The translations under genes and the position numbers were made by a program. A stretch of 64,000 nucleotides of DNA, from NCBI GenBank assembly GCA_963281255.1, contig OY725506.1, positions 186,001-250,000 on the forward strand, read 5' to 3'. Source of the stretch: Aphrocallistes beatrix (lineage: Eukaryota > Porifera > Hexactinellida > Sceptrulophora > Aphrocallistidae). Below the pieces are notes generated by a model. The model did no database searches. It was not told where the DNA came from and worked only from the letters and a program-made list of their open reading frames with translations. This document shows positions 1-12,941 of the stretch, piece after piece. The number at the start of each line of letters is the position of its first letter. Position 1 is the stretch's first letter.

Positions 1-3000
1 TATGGCGGATCATATATTCCGTTTAAAATATATTTTTAATTTCAATAGAAAATTCTCAGATCCCAGATACATTTTATGGTCATACTTTCAAATACTCGTT
101 TTTGTGGAAGATTACTGCTAGATCAGTACACCCTCGCTAATCCCGCTTTTCTCCACTTGAGCGAAGTCGCATTTAGTGACCAACTCTTTTAGTGAACCCA
201 CAAAACAACGAGAATGGTTACAATATAATGACAATAAGTATTTTTAATTAGATAAGGGTATAAACCAGAGGCGAAGCCAGGATGTGGCACATGGGGCCTA
301 GGCCGCAAACTCAAAGATTGTGCCAACTAAAATTCACAAATTAGCATTGGGTGTCGTAACCTTCTCACGGAATTGCCGCACCCTAAAAATTGGGTGATAA
401 ATGTAGTATTTAATCAGGAAAAATAGTAATTTTGAAACTTGGCCCTTTTGAAATCCAAATTCTGGAGTCACTCGCATGTATTACGGCATTCAAAAGTTCT
501 AATCCTATGTATGTATCTCAAATGATAGTGAAAATAGGATAGATTCGATTTGTTCATTGTATTCCTTAGGGAATCAGCTCCCAAATTGTATATTGGTTAT
601 TTTAAAAGGACAATTATTGTCGTTCCTAGTACATTATATTTTTATGCATCGGTTTATGGTAGTGTCGAAAAGTTGGAATCTTCCCATTGAAAATAGCTTA
701 AAACTAAATTTGGAGAATAAAAGGTGAGAAAATCGTAGAATAAGATCATTAAAAGGTTAAATAATTAAGAACCAATGTGAAAGAGTAAACGGGAGGTGTT
801 CAATAGAATTGCGCGCAATGAAAAAATTCATGTCACTTTTAGTGGATTTTTGATCAATTTTCGCAACTTAAAAAGGTACAAAATGGTAGTAAACCACTTC
901 AAACCACATTATTCCCTCAGCCTAAAACTAGAATACTTTAGAGAAGTCAATTTATACGTTAGTTGATGCGGATAATTGGATGGATGGATCAGTTTTAATC
1001 TAAATTTGCTCAGAAATGAAATAAATCAAAGGGAACCCCAAAATATTATCGCTCAAAGGGACTTCCTTAAACTGATGTACAAAAATCTAATGCAGAAACC
1101 ACAATAATTGCCTTTTAAAATAAACCAATATACAATTTAGAAACTGATCCCCTAAGGAATTCAATGGACAAATCGAATATATCTAATTTTCACTATCATT
1201 TGAGATACAGGCATGGGATTATAACTTTTGAATGCCCCAAGTAGCTTTTTAAGAAGTGCTAGAATTCATTTATGCAGACTAATCCTCACTATTAAAACTC
1301 GATAAATATTTATATATATATATATATATTTCAGTGCTAGTAATTATTTTCACACCTCTAGCTGGTGTCATACTGGAGCTTTGGTTTGAGGACTGAACTC
1401 AAAGTTAACAATTTTTGATGAATATTACGCTGGACTATTTTCTATTTATAGTAATACCGACAATTTTACGCTTTCACTGCACCAAAAAACTTAACCGGAA
1501 ATGAGATAGCTACATCCCTCAGCTAATTCGCAAATATTCCTCGCATAAATAGCTGTCAGTATTCGTTTAAAGTTATTATCCATGGTTTAAAATAATAAAT
1601 ACTTTAGAAATCACCACATAACTTCACATGGTTATATAATGAATAAACGATACTGAAAATAGCTCATAACTTTATTTAACATTATCCATGGTTATACAAT
1701 GAATAAACAATACTGAAATTAGCTCTTAGCTTGATTCTACATATCCATGGTTCGTAATGTATATCTACAGGATAGTACAGACTCTAATGTAAGATTTACT
1801 CTTCCAACTTACTTCAGACAAAGATGAATAATCTTTCAAGAAATGACGAATAACTGTAATATGGAACTAAAAATAGAAACAGATGATAAAATAAGATCTC
1901 ACACAGTAAATATCCAACTTTACTACTCTGAGAATATTCTAATTCAGGAAGTAAACAACAACAAATTATGGAAATTTCATTTATGTCTCTATTAGCCTTA
2001 GTTTTCTTAAAATCGATGAAATAGAAATAACATTTTTTTCTGATTTTTTCAATAAAAATGCATCAATAATGATGGAAAATGAATTACTTATTCAAAAGAA
2101 AATTGAACTCATATTCGCAACGTGACACATAGTTTGCTCTGAAATAAATAAGATGCAGAAAAATAATTTTTTTCTTTATAAATAATTTAGTCATTTTGAT
2201 TTTGTTGTTGATCTAGACTACAGATATAAAAGAGCTTATTTGCATGATTAAATTGTAAATAAACAACTGAATTCAGTGGATTATAACTAAAATGGAAGCA
2301 TTAACTTACTCGTATCAAATTCAAGTTTGTTTGTTTCTGTTGATTTGTGTGTTGATGCTCAATGATTGAAATGTTTGTGTTATTATTAGTGTTTGGATTC
2401 GGTTGAAATCGTTTGGAAATCGTGTCGATTAGTCTTGAATAGTTGTTCAGTATAGCTGTTGCTAGCTTGAAGATAATGGTCTAGATACTATCTCTATTTA
2501 ACTGTGCATACAAGTAACGAGATTGGGACAGAGAACTTTGCTACAGAGTCACTCATGAATTGATTAGTCCCTATCTTGTCTGGAACTGACCCTTAAGCAC
2601 ATTCCCTAGCTCAATCACTGATGTCTCGTGTTACAATAGCTACGTTTAAGCTAGGATGTTTCTAGAATGTTCTGAACTTATTCATGTGGCTGTGTTAGTG
2701 TCACAGGTGGTGGAACATTAAACGATGAAACTTTTTATGTTTGTGAAGAACTAGGAGTCCAATACTAAGCAGCAAATAAACGAGTTTGATCTTTAAAAGT
2801 GAATTCTTCACACCTCATCGAAAAAGTGATATATGGAATTAAACTACACAAATGTGAGTATTTATAGTGACTATTCGGGATTGAAATTCATTGGTTAAAG
2901 TAAGCCAATCAATTATCTGGCTTTTATGAAGCAAACATTCTTTCAGAATTGTTAATCAAAGTTTCCGATGTCGAATCAAAAGTGCGGATTGACAGAGTGG

Positions 3001-3065
3001 CTATGTTCAGTTTAATAGATACATACACTCTCTACCATCACTCCTACGCACAACACACAGACACG
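1..3065. other. Non-coding AT-rich left flank
   Basis: I see no convincing gene here. The region holds a hAT-like terminal motif near 265 (CAGAGGCGAAGCCAGG), an inverted repeat with arms at 482-622 and 1100-1238, a TA microsatellite near 1308-1330, and two exact MEF2-type decamers (1442-1451, 1867-1876). The last ~300 bases are presumably 3' flank of ATG3, which is transcribed leftwards. Confidence 0.6.
482..1238. mobile_element. Foldback/MITE-like inverted repeat
   Basis: The arm at 482-622 matches the reverse complement of 1100-1238 over about 140 bases with scattered mismatches, separated by ~480 bases. To its right, 1289-1320 carries the motif ACTATTAAAACTCGAT, which recurs near 59517 and in reverse complement near 36960, so it is probably the end of a shared repeat family. 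No coding capacity is seen. The superfamily is undetermined. Confidence 0.6.
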
Positions 3066-5530
3066 TCACAGCTTGAACTCCCTGGTGAAGTCGTACTCTA
3101 TGGTGGGAATAACGGCCTGCACGAACTTGAGGAAGACCATGAGGTACATGTGCACCTCCAAGTGGCCTCCTCCCTCTGCCACTGTGTCCATTATCCGCTT
3201 CATCACCTCTGCGTGTCTGCACGGATGGATGGAGAGGCGGGGGGGAGGAGGGAGGTGAGGATGGGATTCCATCGTGACAGTCTTGTTGAGATGGTCCTGA
3301 GAGATGTCTTCGTACATCTGTTCTTCTGTCAGAGCCGACTCGTTTTCTGAATACCCAAACAGCCACAATCTACAATGGGCAATAGTGTCATTAGGTGTGA
3401 AAATATAGATATATACATTTACCATGTGGATATACTAGGTGATTTTCCAATACTAGTAGAATATGTATTAATAGACAAGTGGTAGAGGGAGCTATGAAGT
3501 GGCAGAGTGGCACTATCAAATGGTATAGTGGCACATAAGTGTCAGTAGTATGTACCATAAAGCAGTGAAACTATAATTATCACAAAAAGTGGCAGAGTGG
3601 CATTATAAAGTGGCAGAGTGATACTATATAGTGACATTATAGAATGGCATTATAAAGTGGCAGAATGGTACTATAAAGTGGCAGAGTGGCGTTATAAAGT
3701 GGCAGAGTGGCGTTATAAAGTGGTATAGTGGCACATAAGTGTCAGTAGTATGTACCATAAAGCAGTGAAACTATAACACAATAAAGCGGAATAATGGCAT
3801 CATAAAATGGCAGAGTGGTACTGCAAAGTGGCACTATAAAGTGGCAGAGTGGTACTATAAAGTGGCAGAGTGGCGTTATAAAGTGGCAGAGTGGCGGTAT
3901 AAAGTGGCAGAGTGGCGGTATAAAGTGGCAGAGTGGCTCGCCTGGGAGTCTGGTAGAACTTGTCGTAGGTGATGTTGAGGTCGTATCTTCTGGTCTGTAG
4001 CACTGCACTAGAGGTGGCGGTGGCACCGCTTGGCTTGCTGACTGGCTCAGAGGGTTTAGGTGGCACAGTGGCAGGGTCTGCGTCTTCCAGTGTCTGCTGG
4101 TTGTACTCGTCAATGTCAACTGCCACTTCATCGTCATCGTCATCTGATTGGTCAGCTGTTTCTGTAGTGGCAACGGTAGAAGCAGCGGGTTCTAAGAGGG
4201 ATGCAGATAAACAAACAAACAAATAAACAAACAAACAAACAAACAAACAAACAAACAAACAAATAAACAAGCAAACGAATAAACAACGTACTTTTCTCAG
4301 ATAGTTTATCTTCAGAACTCCCCATCGACATGATGGCCACAGTGGAATGTTCCTCTGACATTCCGTGATGAGTGTCCACCCATCCCTCTTCATCATCATC
4401 TGTGAGCTTAATCATGTGGTCGCTGCCACCTAACACCTCTGACATTATCTGTTTACACCTCTTGAAGCATGGAACATTTTTTGTCATCAAAAACTGTTTA
4501 TCTAAACAAGAAAGTTTTATTGACATACAATGTGCGTGAGAATCATTCAAAATATCATTGAGATATAAGCTCCATCTAAAAGAACATTTCCACTAATCCA
4601 TGGTGCCATATGAAAATGGCAATAGAATTTAACAAATTTGTCCGTCAATGTATTGTAATCAACATGTCTTGAGTAGAACTGACTAAAGTTGTTGTAGTTT
4701 AGAATTTGGTGTTATGCCGGGTTCCACTGTCTTATAAATATAATTCGACCATCGCTAATATGACGTTAGGCCTCCAAGTGTATATATTAAAAAGTCCATT
4801 GCGCATGATCAATGATCAATTGACACATTAAAGAGGAATACAATCCCAATGGTGAAGAATGGAGGCTTTTAGGTCCGATTGATATGATTCTCTGCTCGGT
4901 CCGAGGCATTTTAGTTGGACAATCTCCAACTCAATTCAAAAATGAGCAGAAATGAGGCTTTATTTTAAGTGATTTTTGCATATTATGTGCAAAGTTATGA
5001 TAGATCATGCGCAATGGACTTTTTAATACCTCCCAAGTGAGAATAAGGTTGCGATTTTTTCTCATTCTGTCCTTACGGGTGAGACTAAAATAAAACTTTT
5101 AGTTCAGTAATGCCGTCTGAAAAAATTTTTCAAGAAATATTGAAATGTTAGCCACATTAGTGATACCAGTAATGCTCTGAACCTAAAAATAGAATGGAAT
5201 ACCATAATGGCAATAATGGAATGTTAAATATTGATGCAGTGATGGAGATGAAAGTTCCAACCAACCAACAGTGGCTCAAAATAGAAATTGTATCAGGTTA
5301 GTACACTACAACATACCTGGAGGTAGATATGGTTTCCGTTTGGTTATTTCCCCGCCTGACCAGCTCCAGGTGGGACAGTGGAGCACCAAGTGATCCCCTG
5401 CCACCACAAATTCCTCCGGGGTGATGACACCTGTCTCTCGGAATTTAGACTCTTTCAAAACAGGTGTGACAGATTCCGCAATCCCTAAGCCAATGGATTT
5501 CGCTTTATTGAATGCAGTCTGTATCGCCAT
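3066..5530 (-). CDS. ATG3: Autophagy E2-like enzyme ATG3, 4 exons
   Basis: ATG3 is the E2-like enzyme that transfers ATG8/LC3 to phosphatidylethanolamine during autophagosome formation in the cytosol. Exons (minus): 5530-5317, 4501-4292, 4191-3942, 3369-3066; phases join to 325 residues plus stop, against about 314 in human. Family landmarks are colinear: an N-terminal amphipathic segment, then [15 protein letters not shown] and HCPTW in exon 1; VPCFKRCK and GWVDT in exon 2; an acidic flexible region and ILxTRxYDLxITYDK-type segment in exon 3; [14 protein letters not shown] and the catalytic HPCRHAEVM in exon 4 (Cys at about residue 275). The start ATG at 5530 gives the usual N-terminus. Intron 3 (3941-3370) begins GC rather than GT and is filled with 21-bp repeats. 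Introns 1 and 2 are ordinary GT-AG. Identification is by family landmarks and is very secure; the GC donor is inferred from phase and homology. Confidence 0.95.
3590..3940. repeat. 21-bp minisatellite in ATG3 intron 3
   Basis: Imperfect tandem copies with a 21-base period, recognisable by AAAGTGGCAGAGTGGC. On the minus strand they read as repeats of ATLPLYT, continuous with the ATG3 exon 3 frame. A longer segment (CATAAGTGTCAGTAGTATGT...) is itself duplicated at about 3530 and 3735. The array abuts the unusual GC donor of this intron. Confidence 0.85.
4207..4285. repeat. (AAAC)n microsatellite, ATG3 intron 2
   Basis: A run of AAAC/AAAT tetranucleotides in the 4291-4192 intron. It produces long artefactual open frames of the VCLFVCLF type. 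Confidence 0.9.
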
Positions 5531-7365
5531 AAGGAATTCTCTCCGAATTACAATAGGCGGGTCTAGCTAGAATATAAATTAGTTTCTTGAGTTCTCACAG
5601 AAGGAAATAGGCTCTTTAGAGCGGGAGAGGTTTTATATATCAATCGAATAATTTTGTATATGAAATAGCGATTTATTTGTGTTCTATTCTACCATTGTAT
5701 TTTTAACAGTTTATTGGGGTTGTGCATTTGATTGTCCGTTCTAACCAATGAAATGGTGGTGTAGATATATAATTTAGTCTAGAAACTCCACTGGCTGATT
5801 TTGCAATACAGCCTATGGAGTTTCTGATTCAAGTAATTGAATATCCAAAAGTTTCTGATAAGTCATGCCATCAACTCTGAAACAATCCACTCCGATCAAA
5901 TATAAAACTATATCGAGTGGCCGTTATGGCATGTTCCTCCATAATTGTAATTGGATATTCAATTGCTGGACTAGAAATCTTGCAGTATAATAACACAGAT
6001 TTTATTGGCTAGATCTAACCAACAATACAAAGTAAAAATTTGTAGTAAAATAAACTAAAATATTTCTGAAAGCGGACCAGTTTTTTGAACCTATGTATTA
6101 TTTCCTCTAGATATATATCATGTAAAAAATATATATATTAGATGTTCAATAAATATATTTTTGAAAGGGATTGTATTCCTTGAAATCTATTTTCATAATT
6201 TCTAAAATAATATTTTTGATCTCGTAAAAATAGCGCTAACATTTCGAGAACCCCAGTATGATGTACCAGTAGCATAGACGGCGGAAGCAAATTTTTTTTG
6301 GGGGGTAAGAATTTCGGACGAAGCGAGTGAATTAAAAGGGGGATGGGTGCCAAATTAGGGGGTGTTAGCCCCTCTTTTCCGCCGCTTGGCCAGTTGTACC
6401 CCCGGGTGAAGTGTCCCCGGATTCCTGACCCCAGTGCCACAGGTTGGAGGGGGATACCTAGATCAGACCGGTTTATTTAGAAAATATGCCCCGTCTCGAT
6501 GAAATACAAATTAACCGTGAATTTGAAGAGAAAAGTGAGAACAAAACCTTTCATTGAACTTGTTCAGCATGCATTTAATATCCGAATTATGTCCTAAAGC
6601 GTAGTGATAGACTATATATGACAATGGAGAAGTGGTTGAATGAAATCCACCAGCTCGTGCAGACTTATCAATTGGTCAATTATCAAACAGAGTTTATAAC
6701 ACTTCCCTTTTATACTAACCATCCGAAACATGAATTTATCAAACTTCATATAAAAGAGTTCCTCAGAGTATTCCACATAATAATTCAACTTGTTTGGTTA
6801 TACTTCTGAGAAGCTATTTACTAAGATTTTCCTTTCAAACTTATTGTAAACATCGCTGGTTCAAACCATATAAGTTTACAGTAGACAGATTAGCTATGGT
6901 GAATAGTTGAGTTTCATATTGTGACACCAGGGCTATAGCTTTCATAAATTGAACATTCACGCATTCATTGGTGTCATGTGCCCCTGCCCCCGTGGACTCC
7001 TGTTCCGAGGGTGTCCCATGTCCCTTGTGCTCGTAGCCAATGAGCAGACACTTTAGCCTCCACATTAAAACACTGAGGCATCAGATAGTCCAGACAACTC
7101 CTGTACTGGACTATGGCACGTGTAGGCAGTGGGATCTACCTGCCACTAGGTCAGAGGTGTTAGGGGTACATCTGGTACTCCTGGTACTCCGACCAGTGCT
7201 AGAGAAGCAGATATCCCCCCGGACACATTATGTCCCATTTGTCGGTGGAATTTAATTACTTCAATCTCGAATTCAGATATTGCATATATTTTGGATCATA
7301 ATTTTTCCAGAGACTTCTAACATATTATTTTTTCTAAAAATAGCTAGTTACATATTCACATTCCA
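5531..7365. other. ATG3-SND1 intergenic region (shared 5' side)
   Basis: ATG3 and SND1 diverge from this 1.8-kb interval, so it should contain both promoters. A weak inverted repeat lies at 5831-5970. A G-rich block at 6290-6440 with GCGAGTGAATT-like sequence resembles hAT-type remnants elsewhere in the window. At 6841-7065 (minus) there is a 74-residue open frame preceded by an acceptor-like CCTCAG, in a locally GC-richer island (6840-7260). I cannot assign it and it may be a broken gene. A CTAAAAATAG decamer is at 7334-7343, just before the SND1 start. Confidence 0.5.
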
Positions 7366-10300
7366 ATGGCAACAATAAACGCTCAGGTTTTGGCGCCAAA
7401 TCCTACAGACACGTTAGAAGGTGTGAACTCCCTAAACCAGGACGTGCCACCTGTGCCACCTGGTCCCAACACAGCTGATCTCACTCAGACCACTTATGAA
7501 AACACATTTGCTGGTCAAATTAAAAAAGGTATTGCCTAGTTACTCTAATGCCACAATGATATGTCCTATATAGCATTCCGATTATATTTGGCATTCTTTT
7601 GTTTTTATTTATGTTTGCGTTTTCTCTAGCTTCCACACAACACTCAACTCCCTCCGTCCCTATCAGCTCATCTAGATACAATCCTGCAGCCCCAAGAGCT
7701 CCAGCCACTCCTGCCACTCCCGCCACTCTGCCACAAGACAGATCTCTGACAGAACTTGGCGACAAGGGAGAGGCAATTGTCAAACAGGTTAGTGCACTCA
7801 TATTTCAGGACGATTGGTATAGACGCTGTAACACGTCCATACTTCATGCAGGAGTGTGAAATCTCCTGACAATTTTATCAAAATTGAGATTCTTCTATGG
7901 TGTCGATTTGTCCATGAGGGTTTCGATTATTCATATTTACACCTTCCCTAATCTTTTGTAAGGGAAGGTTTGAAAATATTAATAATCAAAATGTACGGGC
8001 ATGCCTAATTTCCGGGACGGGACGGGTCAAGATGCCTAATTTCTGGGACGGGACGGGTTAAGATGCCTAATTTCCTCGTCCCGTCCCGGAAATTAGGCAT
8101 GTCTAAATGACCTTTGAAATTGCAGGGATTTTTTATTATTATTATTTGTGGGTAAAAATACTTGTGTATAGATAATTTTAATATATTACTAATGTTCTAC
8201 AGGTAATATCGGGTGATACTCTTCTAATTCGCGCCCAAAAAGGTGTCAATGGACCACCCGCGGAGATTCAGATTACGCTCACGATGATCCAGGCCCCTCG
8301 ACTCGGGAGAAGACCTGGGGCTGGAGGCGATTCCAGCGAAGTTACACAAGACGAAGTTAGTTCTGACTTATGCACATACTCCAGCCTATTTATACTCCTC
8401 TAGTCCTGACTCAGCCAATCAGATCACGTTATCCCGATCTGACTGGCTGTAGGGAATGAAATTCAGCTGTCAGATGAGCCCAGATACACCGTATGCTAAA
8501 TCTAAACAATGAATTAGTTTATGTTCTATTAATAGTAGCTCATGCATGGAAGAAGACCCTGATGGAATTTGGGATTTTCTATTTGGTTTGAAAAACAGCT
8601 GATTGCTAATCGTATATAAAGGGTTTATTGTTGTCGATTCTAAATTATTTGAACGTTTTGGAATTTGATAAATATGTCCTTCCAAAATGCCATCTGATGA
8701 CTGTACAGTGGAACCTAGATAGTGTCATGTTGTCAGTTAACGGCTGTTCTATATAAATTCTGTCTTCAATTCTGTGGCCTCTTTCACTGTTTATTCTCGT
8801 TCTGTAGCCATTCGCCTGGGCTAGTCGTGAGTTCTTACGGAGGCTAGTGATTGGTCAGTTGGTTCAGTACAACACAGAAATAACAGTCAAGAATAGCAAA
8901 AGAATTGCAAAAGTCCTCTACAAGAATGGTGAGAATTGATTGGTCAGATATCTCAACATCTTTACATTTTTTCATAATAGAAAACTTGTCTGAGAAGATT
9001 ATTCAAGTCGGATTGGCTAAACTGAGAGAACAACCATCAAAAAAGGGATCTGAGTATGTTATTATTCATTTGTTTATTTGTGTTTGTTTGTTTGTTTGTT
9101 TGTTTATTTGTTTGTGTTTGTTTGTTTGTTTGTTTGTTTGTTTGTTTGTTTGTTTGTTTGTTTGTTTGTTTGTTTGTTTGTTTGTTTGTTTGTTTGCTTA
9201 TACATACTTGTTTACTTAGGGAATATGAACGTATAATGAAACTAAGGGAAGAAGCAGAGAGACTGAAGTTAGGAGTTTATGGAGATCCAACTCAAGATTC
9301 AGTCAGGAATGTTGCTTACCTTACTCCAGAAGACACAAACAAATTTGTTGACAACAACAAAGGGGCAATGTTAGATGGTGAGTGAGAGGCGACATTAAAA
9401 TGGTAGCTTAAATCCCATTGTTCGAGGTGTGAATATATGAATATATACTTGAGAATCAGAAGAACCAATCCATCACTACTTTTCATTCTCTCAATCTATT
9501 TATAGGAATAGTGGAGCAGGTGATTAACGGTAACACGTTGAGGCTGTGCATTCCATCGACCCACCAGCACTTCTCGGCTCAGCTGACTGGCATCAGGTGT
9601 CCTGGTGGCACGCAAGGGAGGGACGGAGATGGAATGGACGATCCGGAATTAGGCCTCAGAGCCAAATACGCAGTTGAGATTCGGTTGCTACAGAGAGATG
9701 TCAAGATTCGGATTGACGGAATCAATAATCAATCTCCACTGGTTACTGTGCTACATGTGGTGAGTTGTGCCACTCTGCCACTTTATTGTCACCTCAGAAA
9801 AGATATTTCCCTCTCAAAATTACTTCCACATAGAACATCATAAACTTATTTTAACCAATCAAATCATTCCTCGACTACTTAAATAATTGAATGGAGGTGT
9901 CATGTTTATGTTCTATTTATAGAAAGGTAACATCGCAGAGTTCTTGATTCAAGAAGGATTTGCGCGCGTAATGCAATGGAGTCAGAAACACCTTCCAAAC
10001 CAGGAAACGAGAGACAAATACAAACAACTAGAAGATGCAGCCAAGATCAAAGGTGTGAAAATATGGCATGGAGGGGCTCCACTCACTGCTCAGCCTAGTT
10101 ACAGTGGAGATAGGAAGAAATACCAAGCGAAGGTGAGAATATTCTGAAAAAGTAAACAAATAAACAAACAAACAAACAAACAAACAAACAAACAAACAAA
10201 CAAACAAACAAACAAACAAACAAACGAACAAACAAACAAACAAACAAACAAACAAACAAACAAACAAACGGATAAATAAACAAGTGCTCCGTCTCTTCTA

Positions 10301-12872
10301 GGTGTTGGAGATTGTGTCGGCTGAACAGCTGGTGGTGAAGACAGGAGAGAAGCACGACGCCAGTCAGAAAGTGTTCCTCAGCTCCACACGAGGACCTCCC
10401 AGGAAGGAATCTGATTCGTCGAGAGTAACCAGAGCGCTCTACGACCAGCCGTTCTTCTTTGAAGCCAGAGAGTTCCTGCGCAAGTGGCTCGTGGGGAAAA
10501 GGGTAATTGTGCCACTCCACCACTTCTATAGTGTCCATAGTCTGTAGTGTCCCAAGGAGATAACTATCGCTAAGTGGTCTAATACCAACCAATCAATCTT
10601 CGCTTTAACCCGGCTATTCTATTTAGGTGACAGTAGAGGTGGACTATACGAGACCGGCGCAGGACCAATACTCAGAGAGGACTTGTGTCACCATAATAGC
10701 ACCGCAGGGGGCAGGTGGTGGTCCTAACGACAACGTCAAGAATGTGGCAGAGGCTCTCATCATTCGCGGACTCGCAGCTCCGATCAAACACAAAGCCACT
10801 GACGACTTCCGTTCTCAGCACATCGATCAGCTGATGCGAGCGGAAGGCATAGCTAGGGACGAGGGGAGGGGATTCCACTCCAAGAAAGGGAACGAAAATG
10901 CCACTTTAAAAGTGGCAGAGCTCTCCACTGTGAGTTGTCACTCACCCTGACCACTTCTGTTCTCTGATTGGAGCTATTCGAGTGTTTCATGTGTAATTCT
11001 ATTTTTAGGATGTCACCAAAGCCCGCACATTCCTCAACTCTCTACAGCGGAGCGGCAAGGTATGCCCATGACTAAAAATAGAACATTGGATAATTACAGA
11101 TAAATGATACCAAAAATAGAATGGAACTGTCTTCTGTCTATAACAGAGTTTCTCACAGGTGAAGGCAGTGGTTGAGTACGTGACAAGTGGCAACAGGTTC
11201 CGTATCTACATTCCTAAGGAGCAGATCCTGATCTCCTTCATCCTGATGGGTGTCAGTTGTCCCAAGGGACCAGGGGGACCAATTCCTGGGGAGGAGCCGT
11301 ATGGACAGGAGGCTGTTAACTACGCTAGGGAGAAGGTGCTACAGCATGATGTGAGTTGTTAGTTAGTTAGTTAGTTAATATTTAGACTAATTTCATTGTT
11401 TTTCGATGGAGATTCATGAATATTACTTTAAAATTTTGATATTACAATATTATTTCTATTTTTTTAACCAAACAGTACATTTCGAGACCACTGAAAATTA
11501 AATTTTTCAATATCAGGTTGAATATTAGTCGGCTAATCCATATTTATACTCATTAATATTGACATCGGTTAACCAACCCCAGCCCTGGTACGTACTAATA
11601 ATTCCTTCCCGAAGGGGTACGTTTTATCTGAGTTCTTGTTTGTTTGCTTGTTTGTGTTTGTTTGTTTGTTTGTTTGTTTGTTTGTTTGTTTGTTTGTTTG
11701 TTTGTTTGTTTATTTACATATTCTACACACTAGGTACACATACAAGTGGACAGCATAGACAAGAGAGGGAGCTTCATTGGAAACTTATACTACGAAAACA
11801 CTCGTAACTTAGCTCAGTCCTTGCTAGAAGAAGGATTGGCTTACATTCACTCCTCTGCGTACGGAGCCATCTTAGATCTCTACGACGCCACTGAGAAAAT
11901 GGCCAAGAAGCGACAACTCAGAATCTGGGAGAACTACGATGAGACTGCTGGGGATTACGATGACATGTGAGTGACACATTCTATTTATAGTAACTTAGTG
12001 GTTAGGCTTATTTAATGTCGCCTTATAAGGAAGAATTTCAAATTTTTGTATAAGACTTTACTTTTTATATTCGTTTTCGTGCTGTTTATGCAATTTTAAA
12101 TTTAAACGAATAATGATAATCAATAGCACCTCTAAATTTAGAACTTTACCCAGTGAAGACACTCGGGAACTCCAAGAGGCCAGTGGGTTCCACGACCCCC
12201 AACCCTCAGATCCTCTCAAAAACGCGCGGGAAATGATCGTGACGGAGGTGCACAGACCCAATTGTCTGTGGGCACAGCCAGTCACCACAGCTGAGACAGT
12301 TCGAGACTTCTCTGCTAAAATGAAAGAGTACTTCAAAACTAACTCTTCTGCCATTGGTCAGATCTTCCCGAAAAGAAACATGAAAGTTGCAGCTATGTAT
12401 GTTTGTATATATATACTCGTAAACAAGCAGTAAACAGATGTGTAATGCAGAAACTTTTTATCATTAGGATTAATGGTGGTTTTCATGTGAACTATTTCCT
12501 TTTTTGGAAAGTCGAACTATTTCCGTTTTTTTGCGAACTATTTCCACCAACCAAACAAATTATGTTTTGTATCAATATCAATTGGAAAAGTACAGAAATG
12601 CAAATAGACAAAACAAACGAACAACAAACAAACAAACAAACAGAAATAAACCAACTAGAGTGTGCTGCTAGGTTTATGGACAACGAGTGGTACAGAGCAG
12701 AGGTGCAACAGGTCCAGTCACAAGACAGTTTTCTTGTGCACTACCTCGACTACGGAAACAGTTTGGTTCTGACACAGGACAAGATGGCCAGACTTCCTGA
12801 CCAATTAGCTTCTCTGCCTGCCCAGGCCAAGGAATTCCAGCTGGCGCTCACCACGCCTTCTGATGATGTAAG

Positions 12873-12941
<69 letters not shown>

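Noticed and set aside
6138-6440. 100-residue minus frame upstream of SND1
   Set aside because: Proline-rich low-complexity translation of a G-rich transposon-like remnant; no homology or start context.
6841-7255. Possible small gene between ATG3 and SND1
   Set aside because: Locally GC-richer with short frames on both strands, but no recognisable domain and no consistent splice joins; left as unassigned in the intergenic entry.
9056-10592. Open frames rich in VCLFVCLF
   Set aside because: Translations of (TTTG)n/(AAAC)n microsatellites in SND1 introns; same artefact at 4152-4399, 11559-11807 and 25020-25200.
12403-12879. 158-residue frame overlapping the SND1 Tudor exon
   Set aside because: The 5' half is intron read-through with a microsatellite; the true exon starts at 12672 by acceptor, phase and homology.
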